A stretch of DNA of 64,000 bases. It comes from Sulfuricella denitrificans. Lineage in GTDB: Bacteria; Pseudomonadota; Gammaproteobacteria; Burkholderiales; Sulfuricellaceae. Positions 63,016-64,000 of this stretch are shown one piece after another; position 1 is the first letter of the stretch, and the number at the start of each line of letters is the position of its first letter. A program made the position numbers and the translations under genes. Location of the stretch: contig NSJJ01000002.1 of NCBI GenBank assembly GCA_002632355.1, positions 62,001-126,000 of the forward strand. Reading direction: 5' to 3'. The notes beneath the pieces were generated by a model. That model had not been told where the DNA came from. It made no database searches and saw only the letters and a list, made by a program, of their open reading frames with translations.

Positions 63016-63133
63016 TCCAGAGTTTAGACTTGGATAAAATGTGCATTCATTAAAACATACCCGATCTAAATAGTCAACAATAGGGTTTCATGTTCAATGT
63101 ATAATCGCACCTGTCAAATTCAGTTGTTTTGCC

Positions 63134-64000
63134 GTGCCGCCTGATCTCAGTAACCTTACCGTTGATATTTCGAATTGCATGCAGCGCGACCGACACCGTT
63201 TTGGCCGTGAACTGAATAAACTTGAGGCAGACCTGCGCAAAGGAAAAGCGTCGGAAGCCGCACTTGCCAACCTTAGTGCCCGCATCCTGTCATCTCTTGA
63301 GAAGCGCGTGCAGCGGCTCAAAAACATTCCGTGCCCTGCCTTCGTCTCTGAACTGCCGGTCAATGAAAAGCGCCATGACATCGCTGCAGCAATTGCAGCC
63401 AACCAGGTCGTCATCATCTGTGGCGAAACCGGCTCAGGCAAAACCACCCAACTGCCGCAAATCTGTCTTGACCTCAAGCGTGGTGTAGCCGGACTGATTG
63501 GTCATACGCAACCCAGGCGGATTGCTGCGCGGAGTGTGGCGGCGCGCATTTCGGAAGAACTCAACTCCGAACTTGGGCAGGCAGTCGGCTACCAGGTACG
63601 GTTCAATGATCGGATCAGCGAATACAATTACATCAAGGTCATGACAGACGGCATCCTGCTTGCCGAGACGCAGGGCGACCGATTTCTCGATACCTACGAT
63701 ACGATTATCATTGACGAGGCCCACGAGCGCAGTCTTAATATTGATTTTCTGCTGGGCTACTTTAAACGCATCCTGCCCCGACGTCCTGATCTGAAACTTA
63801 TTATCACCTCCGCCACCATTAATGCGGAGCGTTTTTCAACGCATTTCAACGGAGCTCCGGTGATTGAGGTATCGGGCCGCACTTATCCGGTCGAAGTCCG
63901 TTATCGCCCTCCTCATACCGAGGAAGACAGTGGAAACGAAGAAGCGCTTGAACTGTCCATTCTCCACGCAGTAGACGAGATTGCTTCTCACGGTGGCGAT
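63134..64000 (+). CDS. hrpA: ATP-dependent RNA helicase HrpA (3' truncated by the window)
   Basis: The first 289 residues of a DEAH-box helicase; the gene continues past the window edge. Motif I is GETGSGKTTQLPQ, motif II is DEAHERS, and motif III is SAT. A proteobacterial HrpA-type N-terminal extension (about 1-75) precedes the helicase core. GTG 63134 is the likely start; the next in-frame ATG (63179) would also be possible. A TATAAT (63100-63105) lies 28 bp upstream. Confidence 0.92.
   Translation, partial: MPPDLSNLTVDISNCMQRDRHRFGRELNKLEADLRKGKASEAALANLSARILSSLEKRVQRLKNIPCPAFVSELPVNEKRHDIAAAIAANQVVIICGETGSGKTTQLPQICLDLKRGVAGLIGHTQPRRIAARSVAARISEELNSELGQAVGYQVRFNDRISEYNYIKVMTDGILLAETQGDRFLDTYDTIIIDEAHERSLNIDFLLGYFKRILPRRPDLKLIITSATINAERFSTHFNGAPVIEVSGRTYPVEVRYRPPHTEEDSGNEEALELSILHAVDEIASHGGD

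Overview
The window looks like chromosomal DNA of a free-living, microaerobic, sulfur-oxidising betaproteobacterium, most likely Nitrosomonadales (Sulfuricellaceae or Gallionellaceae grade). This rests on the ispB / rplU-rpmA-obgE-proB order, a complete System I cytochrome c maturation operon, a cbb3 oxidase locus with an FNR-type regulator, a sulfide:quinone oxidoreductase closest in motif detail to the Acidithiobacillus type, and a DsrC-like protein. No rRNA, CRISPR array, phage or intact insertion sequence was found. The species cannot be fixed from the sequence alone.

Region 1 (1-15.1 kb, all minus strand) is an eight-gene cluster for exported proteins. In transcription order it encodes a 1700-residue beta-helix protein, three cupredoxin/multicopper-oxidase-like proteins, a lipoprotein, a subtilisin-like protease whose C-terminal repeats match those of one cupredoxin protein, a SCO1 copper chaperone, and a cytochrome c fused to a periplasmic binding protein. 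The best reading is an outward-facing copper-dependent oxidation module with its own copper delivery and processing. Its substrate is unknown.

Region 2 (15.4-17.3 kb) has a toxin-antitoxin pair with a very clear autoregulated promoter, a stand-alone receiver domain and a lytic transglycosylase. Region 3 (17.5-25.1 kb, plus strand) is a compact exopolysaccharide cluster: UDP-sulfoquinovose synthase, a TIM-barrel hydrolase-like protein, a HlyD-like adaptor, a zinc-ribbon/degenerate-GGDEF protein, a processive family 2 glycosyltransferase and a TolC-like channel. It has no ABC exporter. It suggests synthase-dependent export of a sulfosugar polymer under second-messenger-like control.

Region 4 (25.1-43.3 kb) is mostly housekeeping: a PAS-GGDEF protein, a membrane channel-like protein, dusC framed by two inverted copies of a short palindrome-ended repeat, ccmABCDEFGHI, hslR-hslO, tRNA-Lys, a flavoprotein, amiC-tsaE divergent from queG, and fnr. 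Region 5 (43.3-51.4 kb) is ccoNOQP-ccoGH plus ccoS and ccoI. The promoters of ccoN and ccoI each carry an FNR-like box centred exactly 41.5 bp upstream of a predicted start, fitting control by the FNR protein encoded next door.

Region 6 (51.5-57.1 kb) is a sulfide module: sqr, a small acidic secreted protein and two tandem periplasmic rhodaneses, divergent from a sigma-54 activator of the FisR type. Between them lie a textbook sigma-54 promoter for sqr and two pairs of the palindrome TGTCATGACA spaced 13 bp. The rest (57.1-64 kb) holds tRNA-Pro, ispB, rplU-rpmA, obgE-proB, a Bax-inhibitor-1 family protein, a SpoIIAA-like protein, the DsrC-like gene and the start of hrpA, which runs off the window. 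Together the genes describe low-oxygen respiration (ccm plus cbb3), sulfide oxidation into the quinone pool (sqr), and two surface/export modules of unknown substrate.
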